The position numbers and the translations under genes were made by a program. Positions 12,701 to 21,119 of a DNA stretch of 64,000 bases are shown here, one piece after another. The DNA comes from Corbicula japonica (lineage: Eukaryota; Mollusca; Bivalvia; Venerida; Cyrenidae), in NCBI GenBank assembly GCA_038501625.1, contig JAZAYU010000116.1, positions 1,921,914 to 1,985,913 of the forward strand, given 5' to 3'. The first letter of the stretch is position 1; every line of letters begins with the position of its first letter. The notes beneath the pieces are model-generated. The model saw nothing but the letters and a program-made list of their open reading frames with translations. It had not been told where the DNA came from and searched no databases.

Positions 12701-13914
12701 ACAATTTTTCTATTTTAAGTTACAGGGATCTTGACATTGACCCCACAGGCCCCGAAGTCGAACTTGACCTGTATCTTCTGATGTTACATCTATTAACCAA
12801 AAAAATTTAATCTGTTAAGTGTTTTTATGAGTTATCATCCGGAAACCATTTGTCTATTTTTAGTAATACTGACCTTGACATTGACCCCACCAGCCCCAAA
12901 TTCTAACTTGACCTGTATCTTGTGATATTACACCTGTGTACAAAATTTTTTTAAAATAGTTGATACCTTTCAGGAGTTATCATCCGGAAAGCATTTTTCC
13001 ATTTTTAGTAACAGTGACCTTGACACTTACCCCACCAGCCCCAAAATCGAACTTGACCTTTATCTTATGATGATACACCTGTGTACCAAAAATTATTTAA
13101 ATCTGTCAAGCTTTTCATGAGTTATCATCCGGAAACGAATAATCCGACCGACAGACCGACCGACAAGCTAACTCCTATATACCCCCTGAAACTTCGTTTG
13201 TGGGGTTCTAACTACAGTTATTTTTGCTGTTATAAAATTTCATTTAATTTTACCTCTTGCTAGAATAAATCTTGCTAAAAGTATAAAGAATCATGAATAA
13301 CATAATCAGACAAGGCATTTTGATATAACATACATTTTGATACCATAACTGAAATATTTGTACCTGCTGGCTTTTTAATCTTTGCTTTTAAGGCAACAAT
13401 CTCCTTCCCTTCTGGAAACATGCTGACATATTTGATGAAAGTCTTCTTGTCAGATGACGACAAAGTTTCACTCTCAATCTGATTCAGCCAGCCACCCACA
13501 ATACCCTGATGTGTTCTCAAGCAGCCAGCGGTATGTTTCTCCTCTACAAAACAAAAATTGACAACATTTTTTAAAGGGAAGTGGCCTGAAGGAATAGCAA
13601 ATATCTGCACATTGCTCAGCTCTCATACATAATACAGAAATGCAAAATAAAATGCTACATGTTCATTAATTACATTGAAATATCTTATATATGTACCTGA
13701 ACAAACCCCATTGAATCCGCAGAAAACCCATCCATTGTTTAGGCTCGGACTCATCTCCACCTGCCTCCCTGCACTGACGACAAGCCGCAACTTTGTCCTC
13801 ACTATACTGGACAGGTTTGGCCCACTTGTGTTTTTCCGCTTTCACATCCGTTGCTGACTTTGTGTCAGTCACGCTGACTCCTCCATTGGCATCCTTGCGG
13901 AAAACTGGGAACAT
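9298..13914 (-). CDS. Multi-exon gene of unknown function
   Basis: Six minus-strand coding blocks are bounded by GT/AG sites: 13697-13914, 13364-13543, 11875-11928, 10925-11172, 10038-10283 and 9298-9709 (stop TAA at 9298-9300). Phases match at exons 2-3 (1), 4-5 (2) and 5-6 (2). Exon 1 to 2 fits only if exon 1 uses the weaker donor after 13707, and exon 3 to 4 is off by one base, so an exon or alternative site is missing. The start ATG at 13912-13914 lies 8 bases past an acceptor-like TTTTAG, suggesting a 5' untranslated intron. The protein is hydrophilic: a CRQC-bearing N-terminus, a Lys-rich middle (KRFKKK) and a Ser/Thr/Pro/Gln-rich C-terminus. I recognise no family. Introns hold tandem-repeat, duplicated and foldback elements. 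Confidence 0.6.
10038..10283 (-). CDS. Exon 5 of unknown minus-strand gene
   Basis: The acceptor is CTTAGAG and the donor is GTAAGA. The 246 bp join both neighbours in phase. It encodes HRGHLNLLMKIFSGDKKCEG, a Trp/Arg-rich WTRWRLVLRAF and a Leu/Gln-rich helix-like end. Confidence 0.65.
10623..10708. mobile_element. 136-bp foldback MITE, deleted copy
   Basis: This copy keeps the outer AAGGTTATAAAG, the centre GCGACCAGTCGCC and the complete right arm ending TTTATAACCTT, but lacks most of the left arm. It lies in the intron between exons 4 and 5 of the minus-strand gene, beside a tRNA-like SINE fragment. Confidence 0.85.
10700..10777 (-). mobile_element. tRNA-derived SINE head fragment
   Basis: On the minus strand the sequence reads GCCTGGTTAGCTAAATAGG then TAGAGCACTGGATAAGTAATC. 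This resembles the 5' half and D-arm/A-box of a tRNA. The B-box region is degenerate (CTCGATTCCTGG). It is most likely a SINE fragment and not a working tRNA. Confidence 0.5.
10925..11172 (-). CDS. Exon 4 of unknown minus-strand gene
   Basis: Flanked by TATTTCAG and GTTAGT, 248 bp. It begins VLGPDNVPG, continues with AEFLVELRDERVLSFDKVR and LIYLWEQLSDFDKKK, and ends with a strongly basic KRFKKKPW and GGREKH. The start of exon 5 carries a DNA near-copy of the LGPD segment in another frame. Confidence 0.65.
11205..11710. repeat. Near-identical 505-bp duplicate, copy 1
   Basis: From AGTTATGGCCC to GTCAAGCGTG this block is nearly identical to 15036-15539, differing by a few bases mainly in poly-A runs. 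It sits in the intron between exons 3 and 4 of the minus-strand gene, about 30 bp from an exon. Confidence 0.92.
11875..11928 (-). CDS. Exon 3 of unknown minus-strand gene
   Basis: A 54-bp micro-exon between TTTTCAG and GTAATA, encoding NSARKKHETTALVEDQS. It joins exon 2 in phase and leaves one base over. Exon 4 starts in phase 0, so the next junction does not fit as modelled. A GTAGAA site inside it would restore phase. Confidence 0.5.
12003..13212. mobile_element. Non-autonomous element built of about 143-bp tandem units
   Basis: About seven degenerate units of roughly 143 bp share GTAACAGTGACCTTGACC, CAGGCCCC, a CTTGACCTGTATCTTGTGAT block and ATGAGTTATCATCCGGAAAC. The array ends in GACCGACAGACCGACCGAC and CCCCCTGAAACTTCG with TTGTGGGG. 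The left end ATACCCCCACA is an imperfect inverted match to that right end. The layout parallels the 28394-31077 element. It fills the intron between exons 2 and 3 of the minus-strand gene. Confidence 0.7.
13364..13543 (-). CDS. Exon 2 of unknown minus-strand gene
   Basis: The acceptor TTTTGTAG precedes and the donor GTACAA follows. The 180 bp encode EEKHTAGCLRTHQG, a GGWLNQIES block and a basic KAKIKKPAG end. It is open only in this frame and ends with one base that joins exon 3 in phase. Confidence 0.6.
13697..13914 (-). CDS. Exon 1 of unknown minus-strand gene
   Basis: The exon begins MFPVFRKDANGG and contains HKWAKPVQYSEDK and CRQCREAGGDE. It can end at 13697 before GTACAT (phase 2) or at 13707 before GTTTGT (phase 1). 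Only the second joins in frame to exon 2. Confidence 0.55.
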
Positions 13915-13921
13915 GGTTATC

Positions 13922-14800
13922 CTAAAACCAAATTTATAACTTAATGTTCATTTATATACATTAATAAATAAAAAAATCATGTTTTTCTGTTTTATAAATA
14001 GTTATGCACTGGTACAGTACTATCCAAGAAAGTACTGATTCATTACTAACCAGGTGGTGGTGTAAGTAGTTTACCCTCCTGGTCACGGCACTAGGCACTA
14101 AGCCACTTTGATTTCACCATAGCACATTTCAACAACGGCATTTGTCAAGCAGTTCACGAGTACATTTTGCCTTCACTTTAGCAAGGAAACGAAAATTTCT
14201 GAGCATACCGAACTAGAGGTACAGTGCGAATAACTGTAGAAAGGATTTTATGATCAATCAAAGCGAAAGTGACATGCACAGTACAAGGAATCGAACCTAG
14301 GTCGACAACTCCACAGTCAAACACTAACAGTACCTACAGAAAAGTACTAATGCAACCGTGCATTACTATCCAGAAAGCACTGGTGATGAAAGCACTGGTG
14401 AATCACTATCAGTACCTTTTACATGTATTATATTATTATACTATCCAGTTAAGTACTAATGCATTACTTTTTATGGAAGCACTGGTGCATTACTATTCAG
14501 GACAATAATGTTGCATGCACAATAAGATGATGGATAAGATGTCAGGCACAGGGGCTTTAAAGACGAACCCTATTTTCTCCAAAATTCGTATAATTTATAC
14601 TAGCCGCACCCCCCCCCAATATAAATGAGGGTCTACACAGGCTCTACACTACATAAACAGGTCTTATACAGTCGGGACTCTTTTCAGAGAACTTGGTATT
14701 TGATAGTAATTCGGAGTGGATATACTGAAAACGATCTCAATCTATCAAAACAAAACCAAAAAGATGTGTTAATGCAGCGTAGACCCTGTGTAGACCTTCA
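13922..14800. other. AT-rich stretch with SINE-like B box
   Basis: No gene is seen. On the minus strand at about 14280-14350 a perfect pol III B box, GGTTCGATTCC (14291-14301), suggests a tRNA-derived SINE remnant. Repeats of the type AGTACTAATGCA/AGCACTGGTG occur at 14340-14505 in a loose array. Confidence 0.45.
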
Positions 14801-14802
14801 TT

Positions 14803-14840
14803 TTTTTTTGGGGGGGGGGGCGGGGGGCGGGGCGTCAAGT
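14803..14840 (+). repeat. Poly-G tract
   Basis: A T-run is followed by 10 consecutive G, then GGGGGGC and GGGGC blocks. At least four G runs lie close together, so G-quadruplex formation on the plus strand is possible. Confidence 0.75.
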
Positions 14841-14882
14841 GCACACATTTTGAAGAAAACGGGGTCCGTCTTCAATAACTGA

Positions 14883-15046
14883 GGGCCATAACTCTGGTAA
14901 AAATGGTCGCAGGAAAAATTCCTTCCTTTACGATCATCTACACATCCTGCTTGATCATCTGTGCAAGTTTAAAAGAAATCCGCCTTATAGTTTGATCGTA
15001 AAGGAAGGAATTTTTCCTGCGACCATTTTTACCAGAGTTATGGCCC
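14883..15046. repeat. Perfect inverted repeat with 53-bp arms
   Basis: The left arm 14883-14935 (GGGCCATAACTCTGGTAAAA onward) is matched by its reverse complement at 14994-15046, with a spacer of about 58 bp. The right arm overlaps the start of the second 505-bp duplicate. Copy 1 lacks this arm, so the palindrome appears to be one end of a longer mobile element. Confidence 0.9.
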
Positions 15047-15539
15047 TTTGTTATTACAAATTTTGTTGCAGCAGTAGGGGCATCAGTGTCCAAGGACACA
15101 TTCTAGTTGTTATTCTGACAAAGTACCTAAGGGCAACACAAGTGTTTAAAACCCTTTTCTCCATATATGGGCTGTTTAAAAAAAAGGCTGGTTTGGGTTT
15201 TCCTGTTTTAAAAATGTACAACACATAGTTACTTCCATTTTCCTACTTTGCAGAGGTGTCTCATCATGCCCTTTAAAGATTTATGAAGTTTCATCAAAAT
15301 AGCACCATCCGTTAAAAAAATATTCTAAAATAATATGAAAAAATGTCAGGAGTGTGACAAAAAAGTGTGACACTTTTCGAAATCGAATTTGTTCAGACCA
15401 TTATTTTACAAAAAGCTTGAGTCAAGACAAGTTTTAGTATTGTTTTAGTAAAATGTGCATTTATTAGGCATCAAATAATGATAAAATTAAGCATATTATA
15501 CTTAAAGTAATCAAAATTTATGCTATTAAGTCAAGCGTG
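15036..15539. repeat. Near-identical 505-bp duplicate, copy 2
   Basis: Nearly identical to 11205-11710 and in the same orientation, 3.8 kb apart. It contains no credible ORF. Confidence 0.92.
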
Positions 15540-16388
15540 GTAGGCCTAGATTAGAAAATACGTCAAGAAAATCAATACATCTCTGCTTTATGAATTTATA
15601 GGACTTTAAAGATTAATAAGAAATGCGTACATAAGAAATGTTTTGTGTATCATTAAGTTTTATGTTTCTAGATGCAATAATTAAAATAGTATCACCTCTA
15701 CTGAAATTATATTTGTCTGCAGCTCATTTCAGAAAATGTCAGCTAAATTTGTCGGGAGTGTGACATTATGCACATATTGCAATATTCTGTCAACATATCC
15801 TTTACATGAAAACAATCTTGAGCATGTTTTTTTTCTAGAAGTATATGTCATGTTTTGTTAAATTGTGACAAACAGGAATGGCCTTAGTGAAACATTTTTG
15901 AGTACACTGCACTTATGTGGTTGTCAGGAGTGTGACACACTTTCTATCAATATGATTTTTTTATCTTTATGATATACCACAAGTTCTAAAGCACTTATAT
16001 TTGATGCTTCAACACGTATTTTAACGGAAATACCCATTTAAATAATAAGAAACAGTAATACTTGTATTTTAAGCACATAAATTAAAATTCTTTGATTTAT
16101 TTAATATTGGTCAATAAAGCTCCATAAAATTTTTATTCTGCCAAATATGAGTTAACTTGATTGGTTGGACCAACCAGTTTGGACTTTTTATGAACTTAAA
16201 TTCTTTACATTTTTTTCACTTCAATTGCTATTTTTCAAATGACAACATCTCAGCAACCAGTTGACCGATTTCAAAAATCTTTTCAGTTTTGTACTCAGTT
16301 TCAATAAGCAAAACTTACAGAATAACAAGTTTGGAATTTTTATGAACTTTAATTTTTCACTATTTTTTCACTTTTCCAGCAATTTTTT
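15540..16388. other. AT-rich stretch with GTGTGACA motifs, no gene seen
   Basis: TCAGGAGTGTGACA-type motifs recur at about 15751 and 15924 and also inside the 505-bp duplicates, so this may be further sequence of the same element. No coding block is supported. Confidence 0.4.
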
Positions 16389-16622
16389 TAAACAGCCCAT
16401 ATACATTCTACATGTGTGCGACCAGTATAGATCCAGATCAGCTTGCATGTCCATTCTATCTGATCTGGATCTGCACTGGTTGCATCGTGATCAGAAATAA
16501 CCTATTAAATCTTCAAGTGAATAGTGTAGATCTTGATCAGATGGCACAGATGTGCTGGCCGATCTTGATCTACACTGATGCCTGCACATTAAAGGTGTAT
16601 CTATGGAGGAAAGGATTATCTG
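16389..16622. mobile_element. TTAA-type MITE (about 240 bp), copy
   Basis: It contains the family core GTGTAGATCC-AGATCAG, the middle GTCAGAAATAACCTA and a right end GTATCTATGGAGGAAAGG. The left end is degenerate (ATACATTCTACATGTGTGCGAC). Confidence 0.8.
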
Positions 16623-17489
16623 AAAATCAATATATAGTTTATTTTATTTTGTATTGCAGTTAAACTATAAACAATTAGACGAACTAAAGAATTGGCATAG
16701 AAAATCTTCAATAAAGAACCTGCTCAGCGGGATACGGCGAGCGATGCAGTTGAAAGAAAACAACAAGTTGTCACAGCCCTCTGACACATCCACGTTCTCA
16801 TAGAATTTCTAACGTGGAAAACTAACTAACTTGTACGTTCATATGAAAAGTTGGAAATGGAATAAGATAATTCTTAACAAATCAGCAAAACAACAAAATA
16901 ATGCATAATTCTATGTTTCAGCAAGAAACCATCATTGATTTCTTTGGTATTTTGCTAGTACTGATTGACTTTCATTAAACTATTTATTAGAAATTTGTCT
17001 ACCATGTTTTCTCTATCCTGGAATTCTTTTCAGTATTTAATGCACTTGTCCTCTTTCCAAAATGCATTTGTTTGAGCTATAATAAATGTCTACCACTGGG
17101 TATTGTTTAGATCTGTGATGGGAATTTACCATATTTTCCCACTTATAAGACAAAGAAAATGTGACCCAATTTTAACCTATATCTAGAGGGCCCATAGAAA
17201 TGCAAAAAAATCATTAAGCATTTATTTTACAAAATCCTAATTTCAGGGGCAAATATAAATGCTTTGCCTTATAAGCAAACAAAGTTAGGGTGTCGGCTTA
17301 CAAGTGCATTGCCTTATTAGTGATAAATAACAAAAAACCTTGGCAATATTTCCAAGATACATCGCACACAACTATTTCTTGGTTGAAGTTGCCATTTAGA
17401 TTAGAATTTACAATTCTTTTATGATGTTGAAAATGACATCATCCTAAGCCTGTTGAAGTGATATATTTTACCACTTGCTTCAATGTATT

Positions 17490-17727
17490 GACTCCCCCTT
17501 TACTCCATATATATGGGTTTTATCGGTGTGTCCAGTGTAGATCCAGATCAAAAGGTAGATCAATACCTGATCTGGATTTACACTGGTCACCTCTTGGTCA
17601 GAAATAACCAAATAAATAAACAAAAAAGCAAAACAGAGAAGATTTTGATCCGACAGCACAGATGTGCCTGCTGATCTGGATCTACACTGTTCTCCCAAGG
17701 ATAACAGTCATACCCTGTAAAGGGATG
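17490..17727. mobile_element. TTAA-type MITE, copy
   Basis: Left CCCTTTACTCCATATATATG, right GTAAAGGG. The internal GTAGATCCAGATCA/TGATCTGGATCTACAC cores are intact. The CCCTTTAC ends are the best-preserved part. Confidence 0.78.
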
Positions 17728-17960
17728 TTTGAAGTCCTCGTTGTCATGTTGGAATATGTGATAGCCTTCATCAATATTCAGAGAATGTGTATAAGTACTT
17801 TGATTCATAAAAACTGTCATGTTCTGATGTTTTTGTTTTTATTTATGTGCTTATTTTGGGTTTGAGTCAGTTTGCAACGAATTGAGTCACTTGCTTTTTG
17901 ATTGGTCATAAATGTTGTCGTTCAGCTACTGTATGATCAAATGTGTAACCTTACATGTAT

Positions 17961-18178
17961 TAACCCTTAACTCCGTTGATAAGGCGTTTAGATCTAGATC
18001 AGCTGGCACATATGTGCTGTATGATCAGGATCATTACTGTTCACTTTTAGGTTTATTCAGTTATTTCTGACTGGGAGGTGAATAGTTTAGATCCAGATAA
18101 GATGGAATGTGCTGGCTGATCTGGATCTAAACTGGTCACCTATGGGATAAAAGGCTTATATATGGATTATAGGGTAAA
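17961..18178. mobile_element. TTAA-type MITE, diverged copy
   Basis: It begins TTAACCCTTAACTCCG and ends GGATTATAGGGTAAA. The internal TAGATCAGCTGGCACA and TGATCTGGATCTAAAC cores are recognisable. Confidence 0.7.
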
Positions 18179-18417
18179 TGAAGTCTAACATCTAAAATCC
18201 GTTGTAAAAATAACTTCAGATAATTTCCATTATGCTTGAGCAGCATGGTCATGTAGGTCATGTGTAAAAAACTAACAATGAGTTCTTCTTGTAGATCATG
18301 CTTAGAAGATGGGTCTCCTACTTTTAAGGCTATTTTCCAAGGAAAAAAAAAAAGTCTTATAACCGAGTATTTACGGTAATTATACTATTATGGTTACTTG
18401 TAATGCTGCTTGCACTT

Positions 18418-18657
18418 GTTATCCCTTTCCTCCTTAAAATATGGTTTATATTCCATGGGTTACAGTGTAGATCCAGATCAGCCTGCACATTAGTGCAGTC
18501 TGATCTGGAACAACACTGTTTCTTTATAGATCCATTACGTTGTTTTTTACCATGAAGCAAACAGTGTAGATCCAGATTAGACTTCGTGGATGTGAAGGTT
18601 GATCCACATCTACCCAGGAACCAATGTATATAAAGTCATATCCTTGGAGAAAGGGTA
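18418..18657. mobile_element. TTAA-type MITE, diverged copy
   Basis: TTATCCCTTTCCTCC at the left and CTTGGAGAAAGGG at the right, with two GTGTAGATCCAGAT cores between them. Confidence 0.72.
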
Positions 18658-18721
18658 TTCTTGTGAAAATCAAATGTGTCATTAAATAATCAGTGCAGCT
18701 AACTAATATTTTCATTTGTTA

Positions 18722-18943
18722 GTTTAACCTTTTACCGCATATATACACATTTTAACCAGCCTGCGACCAGTGTAGATCCAGATCAGATGGCACGAAATGC
18801 ACCGATTGCTTCCTGGTCAGAAATAACCTAATTAAAAAAAACGAACAGAGCAGACCCTGATGAGATGACACAGATGTGCGAACTAATCTGAATCTACCCT
18901 TTTTGCCCACGCGATGAAGGTGTTAATATGGAGGAAAGATTTT
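18722..18943. mobile_element. TTAA-type MITE, diverged copy
   Basis: TTTAACCTTTTACCGCATAT at the left and TATGGAGGAAAG at the right. Internal GACCAGTGTAGATCCAGATC and GGTCAGAAATAACCTA are conserved. Confidence 0.72.
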
Positions 18944-19039
18944 ATAAACTAAGCTTATTAACTCTTTAATTTAAAATGTTCAGTCTTGTCTTGTAGGGTT
19001 GATTTTTATGTCATTTTGTTTTTTGTAATTGTTGCCTTC

Positions 19040-19215
19040 AATTATCCCTTTCCTCCATATATACCCATTTTTTCGCATGTGCGACAAGTGTAGATCAAGA
19101 TCAGCCCGTACGTTCGTGCCATCTGATAAGGATCTGCACTGGTCTCATTTTGGTCAGAAATAACCTACCAAATCTAGAAGCAAACAGTGCAGATCCTGAT
19201 CAGATGGCATGTTTT
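19040..19215. mobile_element. TTAA-type MITE, right end missing
   Basis: TTATCCCTTTCCTCCATATA at the left, then GCGACAAGTGTAGATC, GGTCAGAAATAACCTA and GTGCAGATCCTGATCAGATG. The remainder is lost. Confidence 0.72.
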
Positions 19216-19469
19216 ACTTTTCTTAGACTGAGCTCTTTCTCCAAAATTTACTTTTAGTTAATCAATAGTCCATGTTTGTGTGTGTATTTTTGACTGTTGA
19301 GCGGTATTTATTTTGAGGTGCTTGTGTTAAATAAATAATCTTGATTACTAAAATGAAATCCCCGAAATAGGGTTTGTGTCAACTTACAAGTTTTTATGCA
19401 AATAAAAACAGTTTAGCAGCGCCATGAAAAAATATGTGTCTTCAGTTGCTATTAGAAATGAGGTCCTAA

Positions 19470-19680
19470 CATGAACCCTTTCCTCCATATATACTCCTTT
19501 AACCCTTTCCTTTCCCTTTCTGATCTGGATCTGCACTGGTCGCATTTTGGTCAAAAATAACCTAAGGAATCAAAAAGCGAACAGTTTAGATCCTGATCAG
19601 ACGGCATGGATGTGCCAACTGATCTGGATCTAAACTGATCGCCCTAGCAATAAAGGTGTATCTATACAGGAAAGGGTTAT
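19470..19680. mobile_element. TTAA-type MITE with duplicated left end
   Basis: CCCTTTCCTCCATATATAC occurs first and TTTAACCCTTTCC follows at 19498, so one end lies within or beside another. The right end is TACAGGAAAGGGTTAT. Confidence 0.72.
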
Positions 19681-19895
19681 AGCAAGGTGGAACAGTGTTG
19701 ATCCAGATCAGCCAGCACATCTGTGCCATCTGATCAAGATCTACACTGTACACTTTTACATTTTCTTTCTTTTTGTAATTTCATACCAAAAAGAGAACAA
19801 TGCAAATCCTGATCAGATGGCAGATATGTGCCAGCTGATCTGGATCTACACTGTTCACAGATGCGATTGAAGGCATATATATAGGAATGGGTTAA
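19680..19895. mobile_element. TTAA-type MITE, copy
   Basis: The GTTGATCCAGATCAGCCAGC and GCTGATCTGGATCTACACTG cores are present. It ends ATAGGAATGGGTTAA. The left end abuts the previous copy. Confidence 0.72.
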
Positions 19896-20109
19896 GTAGA
19901 TGACTTGCTTTTTCATGCATTTTGTGGAAATATATGTAAAGTTATTAAATAATGAAGTCAGAATTTGTTTACAACACCTTATTATTTATTTGTCATAAAA
20001 TGATAGTGTTTTTTGTAAAAAAAAACAGTGAACAAAATGTTTAAAAAATATTATCACAGAAACATTTTTGCACGATATATCTTACATAACGTGCTATTCA
20101 CATTAAAAA

Positions 20110-20313
20110 TTGTACTTTGGATTTGCATTGACAGAACAGAAGAGTAGCTCTCCAGATTATGTTACTTCATCAGTCTCATATCAAAACCTCATGTTGATCA
20201 AATTTTCAGATAATCTTATTTTGGCAATACAGGAATACAGAAAAACTTCCGCGAAATCTCCAACCTCAATGCCAATGGTAACGGTTCAAAATAGACACAT
20301 GTTGAAATTATAG
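20110..20313 (+). other. Possible terminal coding exon, uncertain
   Basis: After an acceptor-like TTGCATTGACAG (ending near 20141) an open frame of about 57 codons ends at TAG. It is rich in Ser, Thr, Lys and Asn and ordinary in composition. No donor-linked upstream exon was found among the repeats to its left and no family is recognised. It could equally be chance. Confidence 0.15.
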
Positions 20314-20825
20314 TATTCATATCGGTGGATACACAATTTCAAAATCTTGTATTTTAGAATACGAGGTTTTGATATTAGGCTGACTTCTTGTATTCTTGTT
20401 TGAAGTATTAAAGTGCTAATTTTGTTTTGTACATTATATTTCTTTTATTAAACTTTGCTATGTTCCAATGTTTGGATAAATGTTGTACAAAAATGTTTGT
20501 CTCTGAAAAAGGATGTACTGGTCAGTTTAACCTTCAAATGTATTTCAAAGCATATGTTGTACCAAAAGATGGTATTGACTAAATTATACTGGAATCGTAC
20601 AATAAACAACATACTAGTAGAAGTTTGTTTCTGATTGATGTTTGTGTTGCCTTGGTCAGTGTCAAATGAAGATGATGCCCTGTAACCTGTGATGTATTCT
20701 AAACACATTTTCCCTTGTGCAAAAAGGCATAGTTTTCTAAACCAATGACTGCGCTCTATACAACTTCCTGTTTTGACAACACCCTGGCATTATCACAAAA
20801 CAGCTCTACAAGATTTTACTCAAAT

Positions 20826-21060
20826 TGAAACTAGAATGTCTCTCGAGACACTGACGCCCCCACTGCTGTAACAACATTTGTAATAACAAAGGGCCATAAC
20901 TGGTAAAAATGGTCACAGGAAAAAATCCTTAAGATCATCTCTACACATCCTGCTTGATCATCTGTGCAAGTTTGAAAGAAATCCACCTGATAGTTTGGGA
21001 GGAGTCGATGCCACATGATTTGTAGGCGATACGTACCAGTGGATGAGTGCAACTCTATAT
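20826..21060. repeat. Fragment of the GGGCCATAACT element family
   Basis: It contains TGTCTCGAGACACTGACGCC, then AAGGGCCATAACTGGTAAAA and CACATCCTGCTTGATCATCT. The latter two match 14883-14960, so this is a further dispersed copy of that element, without the palindromic right arm. Confidence 0.75.
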
Positions 21061-21119
21061 GCCTCCCACTTTGAGGGGTCATAAATAATAAATAAAACCA
21101 AAAGCGACTATATTGGCAC

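Noticed and set aside
16261..19916. Numerous 60-90 codon ORFs with DPDQxAHxC or RSRSAGTS peptides
   Set aside because: The peptides are translations of the TTAA-type MITE cores and recur at every copy in either strand.
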